A DNA stretch of 64,000 nt from Polaromonas sp047303325 (GTDB lineage: Bacteria; Pseudomonadota; Gammaproteobacteria; Burkholderiales; Burkholderiaceae_C), in NCBI RefSeq assembly GCF_047303325.1, contig NZ_JBKBEX010000013.1:1-64000 (forward strand), written 5' to 3'. A program made the position numbers and the translations under genes. Positions 16,898 to 26,153 of the stretch are shown piece after piece; position 1 is the stretch's first letter; each line of letters opens with the position of its first letter. A model generated the notes under the pieces. It was not told the DNA's origin. It ran no database searches and worked only from the letters and a program-made list of their open reading frames with translations.

Positions 16898-17956
16898 ATG
16901 CATCACTATCCTGTAATTGCTGACCGGAAGATCCGGCTCGCCGTCGTTGGTTGCGGCCGAATCTCCAGCAACCATTTCGACGCTATCAAGATACATTCCG
17001 AGCGCGTCGAACTCGTGGATATTTGCGATACCAACCCCGAAGCCCTCGATAGGGCGGTGGCACGAACGGGAGCCAGAGGCCACCGAAGCCTGACCGCCCT
17101 TCTGGAGCAAACCACGGCGGACATGGTGGTTCTTGCGACTCCCAGCGGACTCCACCCCGAGCAGACCATCCAGGTCGCCCGGTCCGGCCGCCATGTGATG
17201 ACCGAAAAGCCCATGGCAACGCGCTGGCACGACGGCCTGCACATGGTCAAGGCCTGCGACGAGGCCAATGTACGGCTTTTTGTGGTCAAGCAGAACCGGC
17301 TCAATGCCACGCTGCAACTGCTCAAGCGCGCCGTCGAGCAAAAGCGCTTCGGCCGTATTTACATGGTGAATATCAACGTATTCTGGACGCGTCCCCAGGA
17401 GTATTACGACAGCGCGGCATGGCGCGGTACCTGGGAGTATGACGGCGGTGCATTCATGAACCAGGCCAGCCACTATGTTGACCTGCTGGACTGGCTGATC
17501 GGCCCTATCGAGAGCGTCCAGGCCTATACCGCGACCCTGGAGCGCAATATCCAGGTGGAAGACTCGGGGGTGCTCAATGTGCGCTGGCGTTCGGGCGCCC
17601 TGGGTTCGATGAACGTCACCATGCTGACCTACCCGAAGAATCTGGAGGGCAGCATCACCATACTCGGCGAAAAGGGCACTGTCCGCGTGGGAGGGGTCGC
17701 GGTCAACGAAATCCAGCAGTGGCAGTTTGCCGAACCCCACGAGGACGACGAAAAAGTCAAGGCCGCAAGCTATGAGACGACCTCGGTTTACGGTTTCGGC
17801 CATCCCCTTTATTACAACAACGTCATCAATACGCTCCGCGGCGAGGCCGAGCCCCAAACCGACGGGCGCGAGGGCCTGAAAGCGCTCGAAGTCCTGATCG
17901 CCGTCTACCTGTCGGCCCGCGACGGCAAGCGCGTGCCGCTGCCGCTGGACTATTGA
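16898..17956 (+). CDS. wlbA: UDP-N-acetylglucosaminuronate 3-dehydrogenase (WbpB/WlbA-like)
   Basis: A 352-residue Gfo/Idh/MocA oxidoreductase. By family it oxidises C3 of UDP-GlcNAc-uronic acid, the first committed step to UDP-2,3-diacetamido uronic acids. The Rossmann motif VVGCGRISSNH is at residues 17-27, the EKPMA motif (Lys104) follows, and the GGAFMNQASHYVD segment holds a conserved His (about 192). It starts at ATG 16898; a GTG at 16883 would add five residues. It is followed directly by the matching acetyltransferase and aminotransferase genes, which makes the assignment much stronger than homology alone. Confidence 0.9.
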   Translation: MHHYPVIADRKIRLAVVGCGRISSNHFDAIKIHSERVELVDICDTNPEALDRAVARTGARGHRSLTALLEQTTADMVVLATPSGLHPEQTIQVARSGRHVMTEKPMATRWHDGLHMVKACDEANVRLFVVKQNRLNATLQLLKRAVEQKRFGRIYMVNINVFWTRPQEYYDSAAWRGTWEYDGGAFMNQASHYVDLLDWLIGPIESVQAYTATLERNIQVEDSGVLNVRWRSGALGSMNVTMLTYPKNLEGSITILGEKGTVRVGGVAVNEIQQWQFAEPHEDDEKVKAASYETTSVYGFGHPLYYNNVINTLRGEAEPQTDGREGLKALEVLIAVYLSARDGKRVPLPLDY

Positions 17957-17967
17957 CCGCCGCTGAC

Positions 17968-18549
17968 ATGGCCGCAACCGTTCATCCCAGCGCAATTGTC
18001 GACGCGGGCGCGCGGATAGGCGAGGGCAGCCGGGTCTGGCATTGGGTTCATATTTGCGGCGGTGCCCGGATTGGTACCGGCTGCTCGCTAGGCCAGAACG
18101 TATTTGTCGGCGACCGTGTACGGATTGGCAACAACGTCAAGATCCAGAATAACGTGTCGGTCTACGACGGCGTTGAGATCGAAGACGATGTGTTTTGCGG
18201 TCCGAGCATGGTTTTCACCAACGTCTACAACCCGAGATCGGCTGTCAGTCGCAAAGATCAATACCGCAATACGCTGGTGCGACGTGGGGCCACGCTTGGG
18301 GCAAATTGCACCATTGTTTGCGGCACGGTCGTGGGCGAGTACGCATTTGTCGCGGCGGGCGCGGTCGTTAACCGCGATGTGAAAGCCTTTGCGCTGATGG
18401 CCGGCGTGCCGGCGCGCCAGATCGGCTGGATGAGCCGTTTTGGCGAACGCCTTGATCTGCCGCTCGCCGGCAACGCCACTGCAACCTGCCCGCACACGGG
18501 CGACCTTTACCGACTTACCGATGGCCAATGCACATGTCTGACCCCATGA
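17968..18549 (+). CDS. wlbB: UDP-3-amino-GlcNAcA N-acetyltransferase (WbpD/WlbB-like)
   Basis: A 193-residue left-handed beta-helix acyltransferase that acetylates the 3-amino group made by WlbC. Hexapeptide repeats run from VHPSAIVDAGARIGEG through IGNNVKIQNNVSVYDGV, and the FTNVYNPRS loop is characteristic of WbpD-type enzymes. The C terminus carries a short cysteine-containing extension. ATG 17968 matches the family start; an in-frame TTG at 17953 overlaps the wlbA stop. The gene ends in ATGA overlapping wlbC. Confidence 0.9.
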   Translation: MAATVHPSAIVDAGARIGEGSRVWHWVHICGGARIGTGCSLGQNVFVGDRVRIGNNVKIQNNVSVYDGVEIEDDVFCGPSMVFTNVYNPRSAVSRKDQYRNTLVRRGATLGANCTIVCGTVVGEYAFVAAGAVVNRDVKAFALMAGVPARQIGWMSRFGERLDLPLAGNATATCPHTGDLYRLTDGQCTCLTP

Positions 18550-19646
18550 TCCCCTTTGTCGATCTAAAAACCCAATACCAGGCACTCAAGCCGCAAATCC
18601 TCAAGCGCATCGACGACGTGCTGGAGCACGGGCAATACATCATGGGGCCCGAGGTTCGCCAGCTGGAAGAGCGCCTTGAAGCCTACTCCGGCGCCCGGCA
18701 CTGCATCAGTTGCGCCAGTGGCACCGAAGCCTTGCTGATGAGCCTGATGGCTCTGGGTGTGGGCCCGGGGGATGAAGTGATCACGACCCCGTTCACGTTT
18801 GCGGCGACCGCCGAAATGATCGTCCTGATTGGCGCCAAGCCGGTTTTTGTCGATATTGAGCCCGACACCTGCAATATTGATGTCGCCCAGATCGAGGCCA
18901 AAATCACGTCCCGCACGCGTGCGATCATGCCGGTCAGCCTCTATGGCCAGGTGGCCGATATGGACGAAATCAATGCGATCGCAGCCCGTTATGGGAATAT
19001 TCCCGTGATCGAGGATGCCGCCCAGAGTTTTGGGGCCGACTACAAGGGGCGAAAGAGCTGCAATCTGAGTACCTTCGGGTGCACCAGTTTTTTCCCCAGC
19101 AAGCCGCTTGGCTGCTATGGCGATGGAGGGGCGATTTTCACCAATGACGACGCCTTGGCGCAGGTGTGCCGCGAAATCCGGGTTCACGGGCAAAGCCGCC
19201 GCTATGTTCACACCCGGGTTGGCCTTGGCGGCCGGATGGACACCCTGCAATGCGCGATAGTGCTCGCCAAACTGGAACGTTTTGAGTGGGAAATCGGCCG
19301 GCGCCTTGAGATTGGGGCGCTTTACAACGCTACACTTGAAAGCTTTGGCATACCTTTCGTCCGCCAGCGGCTGGATCGAAACAGCGTGTTCGCCCAATAC
19401 ACCGTATTCGTCGACGACCGGGAGGCGGTGCAGGGGAGGCTGAAGTCCGAGGGGATTCCCTCGGCTGTGCACTACCCGATACCGCTCAACTTGCAGCCGG
19501 CCTATGCGCATCTGTGTCGTCCGGACGGCATGCCCAACGCGACTGAAGCCGCCAAGCGAGTGATGAGTCTGCCCATGCACGCGGATCTGCCGGCTGAGGA
19601 AGTCGGGCGCATTGCTTCCGCACTGAGCCGGGCAATCGCCGGCTGA
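18546..19646 (+). CDS. wlbC: UDP-3-keto-GlcNAcA aminotransferase (WbpE/WlbC-like)
   Basis: A 366-residue PLP-dependent sugar aminotransferase of the DegT/DnrJ/EryC1/StrS family, placing an amino group on C3 using glutamate. The N terminus MIPFVDLKTQY and the HGQYIMGPEV segment match WbpE. The cofactor Asp is in IEDAAQ (about 157) and the Schiff-base Lys in FFPSKPLG (about 186). Start ATG 18546 overlaps the wlbB stop by four bases; upstream ATGs at 18528 and 18534 are less likely. It completes the three-gene WlbABC module. A 96-base gap follows before the next gene. Confidence 0.92.
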   Translation: MIPFVDLKTQYQALKPQILKRIDDVLEHGQYIMGPEVRQLEERLEAYSGARHCISCASGTEALLMSLMALGVGPGDEVITTPFTFAATAEMIVLIGAKPVFVDIEPDTCNIDVAQIEAKITSRTRAIMPVSLYGQVADMDEINAIAARYGNIPVIEDAAQSFGADYKGRKSCNLSTFGCTSFFPSKPLGCYGDGGAIFTNDDALAQVCREIRVHGQSRRYVHTRVGLGGRMDTLQCAIVLAKLERFEWEIGRRLEIGALYNATLESFGIPFVRQRLDRNSVFAQYTVFVDDREAVQGRLKSEGIPSAVHYPIPLNLQPAYAHLCRPDGMPNATEAAKRVMSLPMHADLPAEEVGRIASALSRAIAG

Positions 19647-19742
19647 AAGCGGGGCGGCGCGGGCGGTCTCCGCCGATCTGCAGGTACCGATGGGCTGTGA
19701 CGGTGTAATTCTGTGGCAATGATTTTGAAGTGAGGTAACTGG

Positions 19743-20744
19743 ATGGAGCTCAAAGGGAAAAAACTGGTTCTTGTGGGTGGCGCTGGCCTGATCGGCTCGC
19801 ACACCGTGGACCACTTGATCAAGGAAGACGTCAGGGAAATTGTCATTTATGACAACTTCGTGCGAGGCCGGGTAGAAAACCTCCACCAGGCGCTGAAAGA
19901 CCCACGCGTCAGGATATTCGATGCCGGCGGCGACGTGCTCCAGACGGACATCCTGGAAGCCGCCCTTGAGGGGGCCGACGGTGTGTTCCATCTTGCCGCG
20001 CTGTGGCTCCTGCAATGCCATGAGTACCCCAGAAGCGCCTTTGACGTTAACGTGCGCGGCACCTTCAATGTGATGGAAGCCTGCGTCAAGAAGGGCGTCA
20101 AGCGGCTCGTTTACTCCTCTTCAGCTTCGGTTTACGGCGATGCCGTTGAAGAACCGATGACGGAAGACCATCCGTTCAACAACCAGAACTTTTACGGCGC
20201 CACGAAAATCTGCGGCGAGGCGATGCTCCGCTCGTTTCATCACCGCTACGGCCTGAACTATGTCGGGCTGCGTTACATGAATGTTTACGGTCCGCGCCAG
20301 GACTATCACGGCGCCTACATTGCGGTCATCATGAAAATGCTGGACGCCATTGACCGCGGCGAGAGTCCCACCATCATGGGCGACGGGTCTGAAGCTTTTG
20401 ACTTTGTGGCGGTGGAGGACTGCGGCCTCGCCAATGTATGCGCCATGAAGGCCGACACCAAGGATCGCTTCTACAACGTCGGTACCGGCAAGCGTACGTC
20501 GCTCAAGCAATTGGCCGAGATGCTGCTGGTGTTGACCGATTGCAAGAAGCCGATCAACTACGCGCCGCGGAGCCAGGCTACGCTGGTCAGAAACCGCATT
20601 GGCTCCGCCAAGCGCGCGCGCGATGAAATCGGCTTCGCCGCCGATATCGACCTGATGGACGGCTTGAAGCGTCTGATTGAATGGCGTGCTGGCCACAAGG
20701 CTGAAGTTGAGGACCGCCGCCGGTCGGTCGGGTTGCCGGTCTGA
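19743..20744 (+). CDS. NAD-dependent sugar epimerase/dehydratase (extended SDR)
   Basis: A 333-residue extended SDR acting on a nucleotide sugar. The NAD motif is GGAGLIGSH, the active-site Ser lies in SSSASVYG, and the catalytic Tyr/Lys in YGATK, followed by LRYMNVYGPRQ. The absence of the STDEVYG dehydratase signature favours a 4-epimerase-like mechanism, but a 4,6-dehydratase role (LegB-like) cannot be excluded. A GAGG ribosome site precedes the ATG. It is immediately followed, with a one-base overlap, by a sugar aminotransferase, so its product may be that enzyme's keto-sugar. Confidence 0.82.
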   Translation: MELKGKKLVLVGGAGLIGSHTVDHLIKEDVREIVIYDNFVRGRVENLHQALKDPRVRIFDAGGDVLQTDILEAALEGADGVFHLAALWLLQCHEYPRSAFDVNVRGTFNVMEACVKKGVKRLVYSSSASVYGDAVEEPMTEDHPFNNQNFYGATKICGEAMLRSFHHRYGLNYVGLRYMNVYGPRQDYHGAYIAVIMKMLDAIDRGESPTIMGDGSEAFDFVAVEDCGLANVCAMKADTKDRFYNVGTGKRTSLKQLAEMLLVLTDCKKPINYAPRSQATLVRNRIGSAKRARDEIGFAADIDLMDGLKRLIEWRAGHKAEVEDRRRSVGLPV

Positions 20745-21913
20745 TGGACACGCTGATGGACACGCAAATGAAACGATCAATCCAGATTTCACTGCCCTCG
20801 ACCGGCGAAGAAGAGTGGCAGGCTTGCCGCGAACCGCTGATGAGCGGCTGGTTGACGCAAGGCCCTAAGGTCGCGGCCTTTGAAAAGGCTTTTGCCGAGC
20901 ACCATCGCGTGAAGCACGCGCTTGCGACGAGCAATTGCACGACCGGCTTGCACCTGATCCTGGCCGCCATGGGCATCGGCCCAGGCGACGAGGTCATCGT
21001 CCCCGCGTTCACCTGGGTTGCCACCGCCAATGTGGTGCTTTACTGCGGAGCAACACCGGTGTTCGCTGATGTGGATCGTGCGACCAACAACATCGATCCG
21101 GCAGATCTTGCACGCAGGGTCACGCCCAGAACGCGAGCTGTAATCGTGGTCCATTTGTTCGGCCTGTGTGCCGATATGGATGCGATTCGCGCCGTGCTTC
21201 CATCTCACGTCAAGATCGTCGAAGATGCGGCCTGTGCTGCAGGCGCCAGCTACAAAGGGGCATTGGCAGGCGGACTGGGGGATGCGGCCGCTTTTTCATT
21301 CCACCCGCGCAAGTCGATCACCACCGGTGAAGGCGGAATGGTCACGACCAACGATGATGAAATCGCCGAGACGGCCAACATGTTGCGCAACCATGGTGCA
21401 TCTGTTTCCGAAGAACAGCGCCACAAAGGGCCGCGGCCCTATCTCCTGCCGGAATTCAACCTTCTTGGTTTCAATTACCGAATGACGGATTTGCAGGGCG
21501 CGGTTGGGCTTGTGCAGATGGGCAAGCTTGAAAAATTCATCGCGGAGCGCCAGCAATGGGCCGATTACTTCCGGCGTGAATTGGCCGGAATCGATTGGCT
21601 GCGGATGCCGTCACAACCGGTGGGTGGGCAGCATGCGTGGCAGGCTTTTGTGACGTATGTCGACCCGGCGAAGGCGCCCATGCCGCGCAACGACATCATG
21701 GAGCGTTTGCAGGCGTCAGGGATCGCCACCCGTCCGGGGACGCACGCCGTTCACATGCTGGGCTATTACAAGGAAAAGTTCGGATTGGCCGCGACCGACT
21801 ACCCGGGCGCGCAAGATTGCGACACGCACACCATGGCCATCCCCTTACACAACCGCATGAATGAAGAAGATTACGCACATGTCGTCAATTGCCTCAAACA
21901 AATCGCCGGCTGA
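20744..21913 (+). CDS. DegT/DnrJ/EryC1/StrS sugar aminotransferase
   Basis: A 389-residue PLP-dependent aminotransferase distinct from WlbC. It has PAFTWVATANVV, the cofactor Asp in VEDAACAAG (about 161) and the Schiff-base Lys in FHPRKSITTGEGG (about 190). The last motif is typical of 4-amino sugar enzymes such as PglE, LegC and perosamine synthase. ATGs at 20744, 20756 and 20768 are all in frame; 20744 overlaps the preceding stop (TGATG) and was chosen. With the preceding SDR it could make a 4-amino-4,6-dideoxy sugar; nucleotide carrier unknown. Confidence 0.85.
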   Translation: MDTLMDTQMKRSIQISLPSTGEEEWQACREPLMSGWLTQGPKVAAFEKAFAEHHRVKHALATSNCTTGLHLILAAMGIGPGDEVIVPAFTWVATANVVLYCGATPVFADVDRATNNIDPADLARRVTPRTRAVIVVHLFGLCADMDAIRAVLPSHVKIVEDAACAAGASYKGALAGGLGDAAAFSFHPRKSITTGEGGMVTTNDDEIAETANMLRNHGASVSEEQRHKGPRPYLLPEFNLLGFNYRMTDLQGAVGLVQMGKLEKFIAERQQWADYFRRELAGIDWLRMPSQPVGGQHAWQAFVTYVDPAKAPMPRNDIMERLQASGIATRPGTHAVHMLGYYKEKFGLAATDYPGAQDCDTHTMAIPLHNRMNEEDYAHVVNCLKQIAG

Positions 21914-22934
21914 TTTGCAAGCCATGCCGCACTGGATGCAGCAAGTGCTGGGAGTGGCATCCCTGGCGGAAGGGCAATCGTTTGATCTGGGCGGCCAGGC
22001 CTTCGTGGTGAAAGACGACATCCCGCGCAGCAAGAAGCTCGTTTCCCAAGCCCAGGCACAAACCAGCGACACCTTCGGTTTCAAGTGGAAGAAGGTTGAT
22101 ACCTTCGATTCCCCGGCTTCGCTGGCGCGCATGCGTGAATGGCTCATAGAGCGTTACGGCGATCTTTCGAAGGCTTCGTGGCTGGGCGAGCACGGTGAGT
22201 CGCCGCTTCTGATCGATGCCGGTTGCGGTGCCGGCATGTCCGGCCTTGAATTGCTGGGCCCATTGGTTCCGCGTCTGCGCTATCTGGGCGTTGACGTGTC
22301 CGAGGCCGTCGATGTTGCGCGGACCAGATTTCAGGAGCGCGGCTTGCAAGCCGGGTTTTTGCAGGCCGATATCAGCGAGCTGCCCTTGCCCAAGGAATCG
22401 GTGGACCTGATCTTTTCCGAAGGGGTCTTGCACCACACCAACTCCACCGAAGGCGCCTTGAAGTCATTGGCGAGCCTTCTCAAGCCCGGCGGTCGATTTC
22501 TTTTCTACGTGTACAAGAAAAAGGGACCGTTGCGCGAATTCACCGATGACTATGTCCGCGACAAGCTTCAGCCGGTCTCTCCCGAGCAGGCCTGGAAGCT
22601 CATGGAGCCGTTGACGCAGCTCGGCATTTCGCTGGGAGAGCTCAATGCCGAAATCGACATTCCCCAGGCGATTGACCTGCTTGGCATCCCGGCCGGGCGT
22701 ATCAACGTGCAGCGCCTGTTTTACTGGCATGTGGCGAAGACCTTTTACCGCCCGGATCTGACGTTTGACGAGATGAACCACATCAACTTCGACTGGTATG
22801 CGCCCGCAAATGCACAGCGACAGTCTATTGAGCAGGTGCGCGCCTGGTGCGCGGATGCCCAGCTGGAGATCGAGCGTGAAGTCATAGAGGATGCGGGAAT
22901 AACCATCATCGCGCGTAAAGAAACTCGAGGTTGA
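21879..22934 (+). CDS. Class I SAM-dependent methyltransferase
   Basis: A 351-residue protein with a Rossmann-type methyltransferase core: motif I LLIDAGCGAGMSG at about residues 110-122, the acidic LGVDVSEAVD, and motif IV/post-motif SEGVLHHTNS. The first 70 residues resemble the short Trm112-like lead region seen in many sugar-locus methyltransferases, but without clear zinc cysteines. Helical C-terminal extension. ATG 21879 overlaps the aminotransferase by 35 bases; ATG 21861 is also possible. It is six bases from the following asnB-like gene. It probably methylates the sugar assembled here; the position is unknown. Confidence 0.8.
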   Translation: MSSIASNKSPADLQAMPHWMQQVLGVASLAEGQSFDLGGQAFVVKDDIPRSKKLVSQAQAQTSDTFGFKWKKVDTFDSPASLARMREWLIERYGDLSKASWLGEHGESPLLIDAGCGAGMSGLELLGPLVPRLRYLGVDVSEAVDVARTRFQERGLQAGFLQADISELPLPKESVDLIFSEGVLHHTNSTEGALKSLASLLKPGGRFLFYVYKKKGPLREFTDDYVRDKLQPVSPEQAWKLMEPLTQLGISLGELNAEIDIPQAIDLLGIPAGRINVQRLFYWHVAKTFYRPDLTFDEMNHINFDWYAPANAQRQSIEQVRAWCADAQLEIEREVIEDAGITIIARKETRG

Positions 22935-22940
22935 CAATTA

Positions 22941-24836
22941 ATGTGCGGCATCGCTGGGTACCTGCAATTTGACGGCGACGGCGCTTCGCCCGTGTTGCTG
23001 CGACGCATGGGTGACGCAATAGCCCATCGTGGCCCGGACGGTGAAGGTGTTTTCGTTGATGGTCCGTTAGGACTTGCCCACCGCAGGCTGGCCATCATTG
23101 ACACGTCGCCAGCCGGGCATCAGCCCATGGCAACGGAAGATGGCCGGTACATCATCTCCTACAACGGCGAGGTGTTCAATTTTCAGGAACTGCGAATTGA
23201 ACTGGAAGCGCTCGGGTGGGGTTTTCGCTCCCGCACCGACACTGAAGTAGTCCTCAAGTCTTTCGCCCAATGGGGCACCGGTTGCTTCAAGCGCTTCAAC
23301 GGCCAATTTGCCGTTGCCGTTTGGGATCGTGCCGAACGCACACTCGTTCTTGGGCGCGACAGGTACGGCATCAAACCTCTCTACATCAGGCGGAGTGGAA
23401 AAAGCTTTGTCTTTGGCTCCGAAATAAAGGCGATTCTTCGCCATCCCGAGGCCGGGGCGGTGCTGGACAAAGAGGGCTTGTTTGAATACTTTGCTTTCCA
23501 GAATTTCTTTACCGAGCGCACGCTTTTCAAGGGCGTCAGCATCTTGCCTGCAGGTTCCTGGATATCTGTCGCGGAAAACGGCGCCACGGCCGGCGATCAA
23601 TATTGGGATTTTCATTTCACCGAGCCAGAAAGTGGCACGGCCATCAGCGACGCGGAGTACAAGGAGGAGCTTGACCGGCTGCTGCGCCAGGCGGTCAAGC
23701 GGCAACTTGTCGCCGATGTGGAGCTTGGAACCTATTTGAGCGGTGGCATGGATTCGGGCACGATCACGGCAATCGCGGCAAGCGAGCTGCCCAACATGAG
23801 GACGTTCACTTGCGGCTTTGATTTGCGCTCGGCGTCCGGCATGGAGCTGGGAATGGACGAGCGGGAAAAAGCCGAGCACATGTCCTACCTGTACGGTACC
23901 GAACACTATCAGATGGTACTGAAGGCGGGTGACATGGAGCGAGTGCTGCCGACGCTGGCTCTGCATCTCGAGGAGCCGCGGGTCGGCCAGAGCTATCCCA
24001 ATTATTACGTCGCGCAACTGGCGAGCAAGTTCTGCAAGGTCGTGCTGGCCGGAGACGGCGGTGACGAATTGTTCGCGGGGTATCCGTGGCGCTACTACCG
24101 GGCGGTGGTCAACGACGATTTTGAGCACTACACCGACAAGTACTTCCAGCACTGGCAACGCCTGTTGCCCGCCGACCGCGTTTCTCAGATTTTCGCGCCG
24201 ATCTGGTCAGACGTTTCACATGTCTCGACGCGGGACATCTTCCGCGGCGTCTTCCGCGAACACGCCCATCACCTGACGCGGCCCGAAGATTACATCAACC
24301 ATTCGCTCTACTTCGAGGCGAAGACCTTTCTTCATGGCCTGCTGACGGTCGATGACAAGATCAGCATGGCGCACGGGCTGGAAGCGCGGGTTCCTTTTCT
24401 CGACAACGACCTTGTTGACTTTGCCATGAAGGTGCCTGTCCGGTTGAAGCTGGGCAATCTAGGCGACGTGGTGCGGCTGGACGAAAACGAGCCCGGTCCC
24501 AAAACCGCCAAATACTTCCAGCAAACCCGTGATGGCAAGCTGCTGCTGCGGCGGGTCATGGAAAAATACGTCCCGGCCGACATCGCCGACGGCGTGAAAA
24601 AAGGATTCTCAGCCCCCGACGCAAGCTGGTTCCGCGGTGACAGCATCGATTACGTGCGGCGCAGCTTGATGGGCCGCGACGCGCAAATTTTTGAATTTCT
24701 TGATCGGAGCGCCATTCAGGAACTGGTGGGCGACCATCTGGACGGGCGTGAAAACCGCCGCCTGCTGATATGGTCGCTGCTGAACCTTGAACAGTGGTTG
24801 AAGCATCTGGAGGCAGGAAATTGGACCAATCCATGA
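22941..24836 (+). CDS. asnB: Glutamine-dependent amidotransferase, asparagine synthase-like (copy 1)
   Basis: A 631-residue two-domain enzyme. The N-terminal class II glutaminase begins with Cys2 (MCGIAGY) and carries YNGEVFN and RTDTEV. The C-terminal ATP-dependent synthetase domain has the PP-loop SGGMDS at about residues 267-272 and AGDGGDELFAGY. In O-antigen loci such enzymes amidate uronic-acid carboxyls (for example WbpS and WbmE). An insertion around residues 285-300 separates it from housekeeping AsnB. It sits among acyltransferase and deacetylase-like genes and overlaps the next start (ATGA). It is one of three paralogues here, so a sugar substrate is more likely than aspartate. Confidence 0.88.
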   Translation: MCGIAGYLQFDGDGASPVLLRRMGDAIAHRGPDGEGVFVDGPLGLAHRRLAIIDTSPAGHQPMATEDGRYIISYNGEVFNFQELRIELEALGWGFRSRTDTEVVLKSFAQWGTGCFKRFNGQFAVAVWDRAERTLVLGRDRYGIKPLYIRRSGKSFVFGSEIKAILRHPEAGAVLDKEGLFEYFAFQNFFTERTLFKGVSILPAGSWISVAENGATAGDQYWDFHFTEPESGTAISDAEYKEELDRLLRQAVKRQLVADVELGTYLSGGMDSGTITAIAASELPNMRTFTCGFDLRSASGMELGMDEREKAEHMSYLYGTEHYQMVLKAGDMERVLPTLALHLEEPRVGQSYPNYYVAQLASKFCKVVLAGDGGDELFAGYPWRYYRAVVNDDFEHYTDKYFQHWQRLLPADRVSQIFAPIWSDVSHVSTRDIFRGVFREHAHHLTRPEDYINHSLYFEAKTFLHGLLTVDDKISMAHGLEARVPFLDNDLVDFAMKVPVRLKLGNLGDVVRLDENEPGPKTAKYFQQTRDGKLLLRRVMEKYVPADIADGVKKGFSAPDASWFRGDSIDYVRRSLMGRDAQIFEFLDRSAIQELVGDHLDGRENRRLLIWSLLNLEQWLKHLEAGNWTNP

Positions 24837-25399
24837 CTCCGGAGCGGTTTGCGGAACTGCTGGCCGCTTGCTACAAGGCGAACGAAGAAAGGCTTTCGCG
24901 GGACTACCAGCGTAGCCTGTCCTTCCAGGACGGGATGTTCGACCGGTGGGAGCGTGCGCGCAGGCTGGGGTTCGGCGAACGGACCAGCATTTACAACAGT
25001 GCGGCGGTTTTTGGTGATGTTCGGATCGGCACCGACAGCTGGATAGGCCCCAATACCCTGCTGGATGGCAGCGGCGGCGGGTTGAGCATTGGATCGTTTT
25101 GTTCGATATCCAGTGGGGTACACATCTACACGCACGACACCGTTTTGTGGGCGCTGTCGGGTGGAGCGCTGGGCCGCGCCGAAGGTCCTGTCTCGATCGG
25201 GGATTGCGTGTATGTCGGCAGCCAGAGCATCATCGCCGCGGGCGTAAAAATAGGCAGCCGCTGCGTGATTGGTGCGAACAGTTTTGTCAATGATGACGTC
25301 GCGGACGGCACTGTCGTCGGCGGCTCACCCGCACGCAAGCTCGGCACGGTGGTCGGCGAGTCCGCGGCGGTGCGCATTGTTTTTGACTCGGCAAAATGA
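24833..25399 (+). CDS. Hexapeptide-repeat acyltransferase
   Basis: A 188-residue protein with an N-terminal helical lead (residues 1-45) followed by left-handed beta-helix repeats (VFGDVRIGTDSWIGPNT, then CVYVGSQSIIAAGVKIGS) and the His-containing loop IYTHDTVLW that usually bears the catalytic base. Such enzymes transfer acetyl or other acyl groups to sugar hydroxyls or amines. ATG 24833 overlaps the upstream asnB stop, indicating translational coupling. Acyl donor and acceptor are unknown. Confidence 0.82.
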   Translation: MTPERFAELLAACYKANEERLSRDYQRSLSFQDGMFDRWERARRLGFGERTSIYNSAAVFGDVRIGTDSWIGPNTLLDGSGGGLSIGSFCSISSGVHIYTHDTVLWALSGGALGRAEGPVSIGDCVYVGSQSIIAAGVKIGSRCVIGANSFVNDDVADGTVVGGSPARKLGTVVGESAAVRIVFDSAK

Positions 25400-25412
25400 A
25401 TAGATGTTTGGC

Positions 25413-26153
25413 ATGAGTGACGATTTCACCACCACGCGTTATGGCGAAATTCTCGCGGCCGCAAAACTGAAATACCGTTTTGCGACCTTCGCCGATTGCG
25501 GCGGGGAAGGCTGCGTTGCCTTGTGGCGGCATGACATCGATTTTTCGCCTCACCGGGCGCTCGCGTTGGCCAGGATGGAGGCTGATGCGGGAGTGGTCGC
25601 TACCTACTTCGTCCAACCCTCTGCGCGCTTCTACAACGTTTTCGAACCGGAGATCGCCGCAATTATTCGCGAGATCGGGAGGCTGGGGCACGATATCGGC
25701 CTTCACTTTGAAACTGAAACCGTCGGTCATAGCCAGGAGCTTGACCATGAGCGCCGTTTGGTCTTTCAGGCCGGCGTGCTGGAACACCTGGCCGAAAAAC
25801 CGGTCACTGCGTTCTCTCTGCACAACCCGACCACCATGGTCGGCATTTCCTTTGATGAACTTCAGCACGGCGGGCTGGTCAACGCCAGCCATCCGAAGTG
25901 GCGGGAAGAGTTTTCCTATTGCTCCGACAGCAACGGAATCTGGCGTTTTCGATCGCTGGATGCCATGGTGGCGGATTCGCAAATCACACGGCTCTACGCG
26001 CTGACGCATCCGGAGTGGTGGCAGGCGGAGCCAATGCCCCCGAGACAGCGCCTCCAGCGCTGCATTGACGGGCGAAAAGCGTGGTTGGAGAATTACTATG
26101 ACGCTTTGTTGGCCACTAATGAACGCCCAAATATCGGGCGCAAGGAGCTGTGA
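25413..26153 (+). CDS. Polysaccharide deacetylase-like (NodB-fold) protein
   Basis: A 246-residue protein with weak but recognisable carbohydrate-esterase-4 features. WRHDIDFSPHRAL corresponds to the first metal-binding motif (Asp with a preceding His), GHDIGLHFE to the second, and FSLHNP may supply a further His. No signal peptide is present, so it would act in the cytoplasm, perhaps on a nucleotide sugar or lipid-linked sugar, unlike secreted NodB enzymes. Start ATG 25413 is preferred over 25404. It lies between two acyltransferase genes and ends one base into the next start (TGATG). Function uncertain. Confidence 0.6.
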   Translation: MSDDFTTTRYGEILAAAKLKYRFATFADCGGEGCVALWRHDIDFSPHRALALARMEADAGVVATYFVQPSARFYNVFEPEIAAIIREIGRLGHDIGLHFETETVGHSQELDHERRLVFQAGVLEHLAEKPVTAFSLHNPTTMVGISFDELQHGGLVNASHPKWREEFSYCSDSNGIWRFRSLDAMVADSQITRLYALTHPEWWQAEPMPPRQRLQRCIDGRKAWLENYYDALLATNERPNIGRKEL

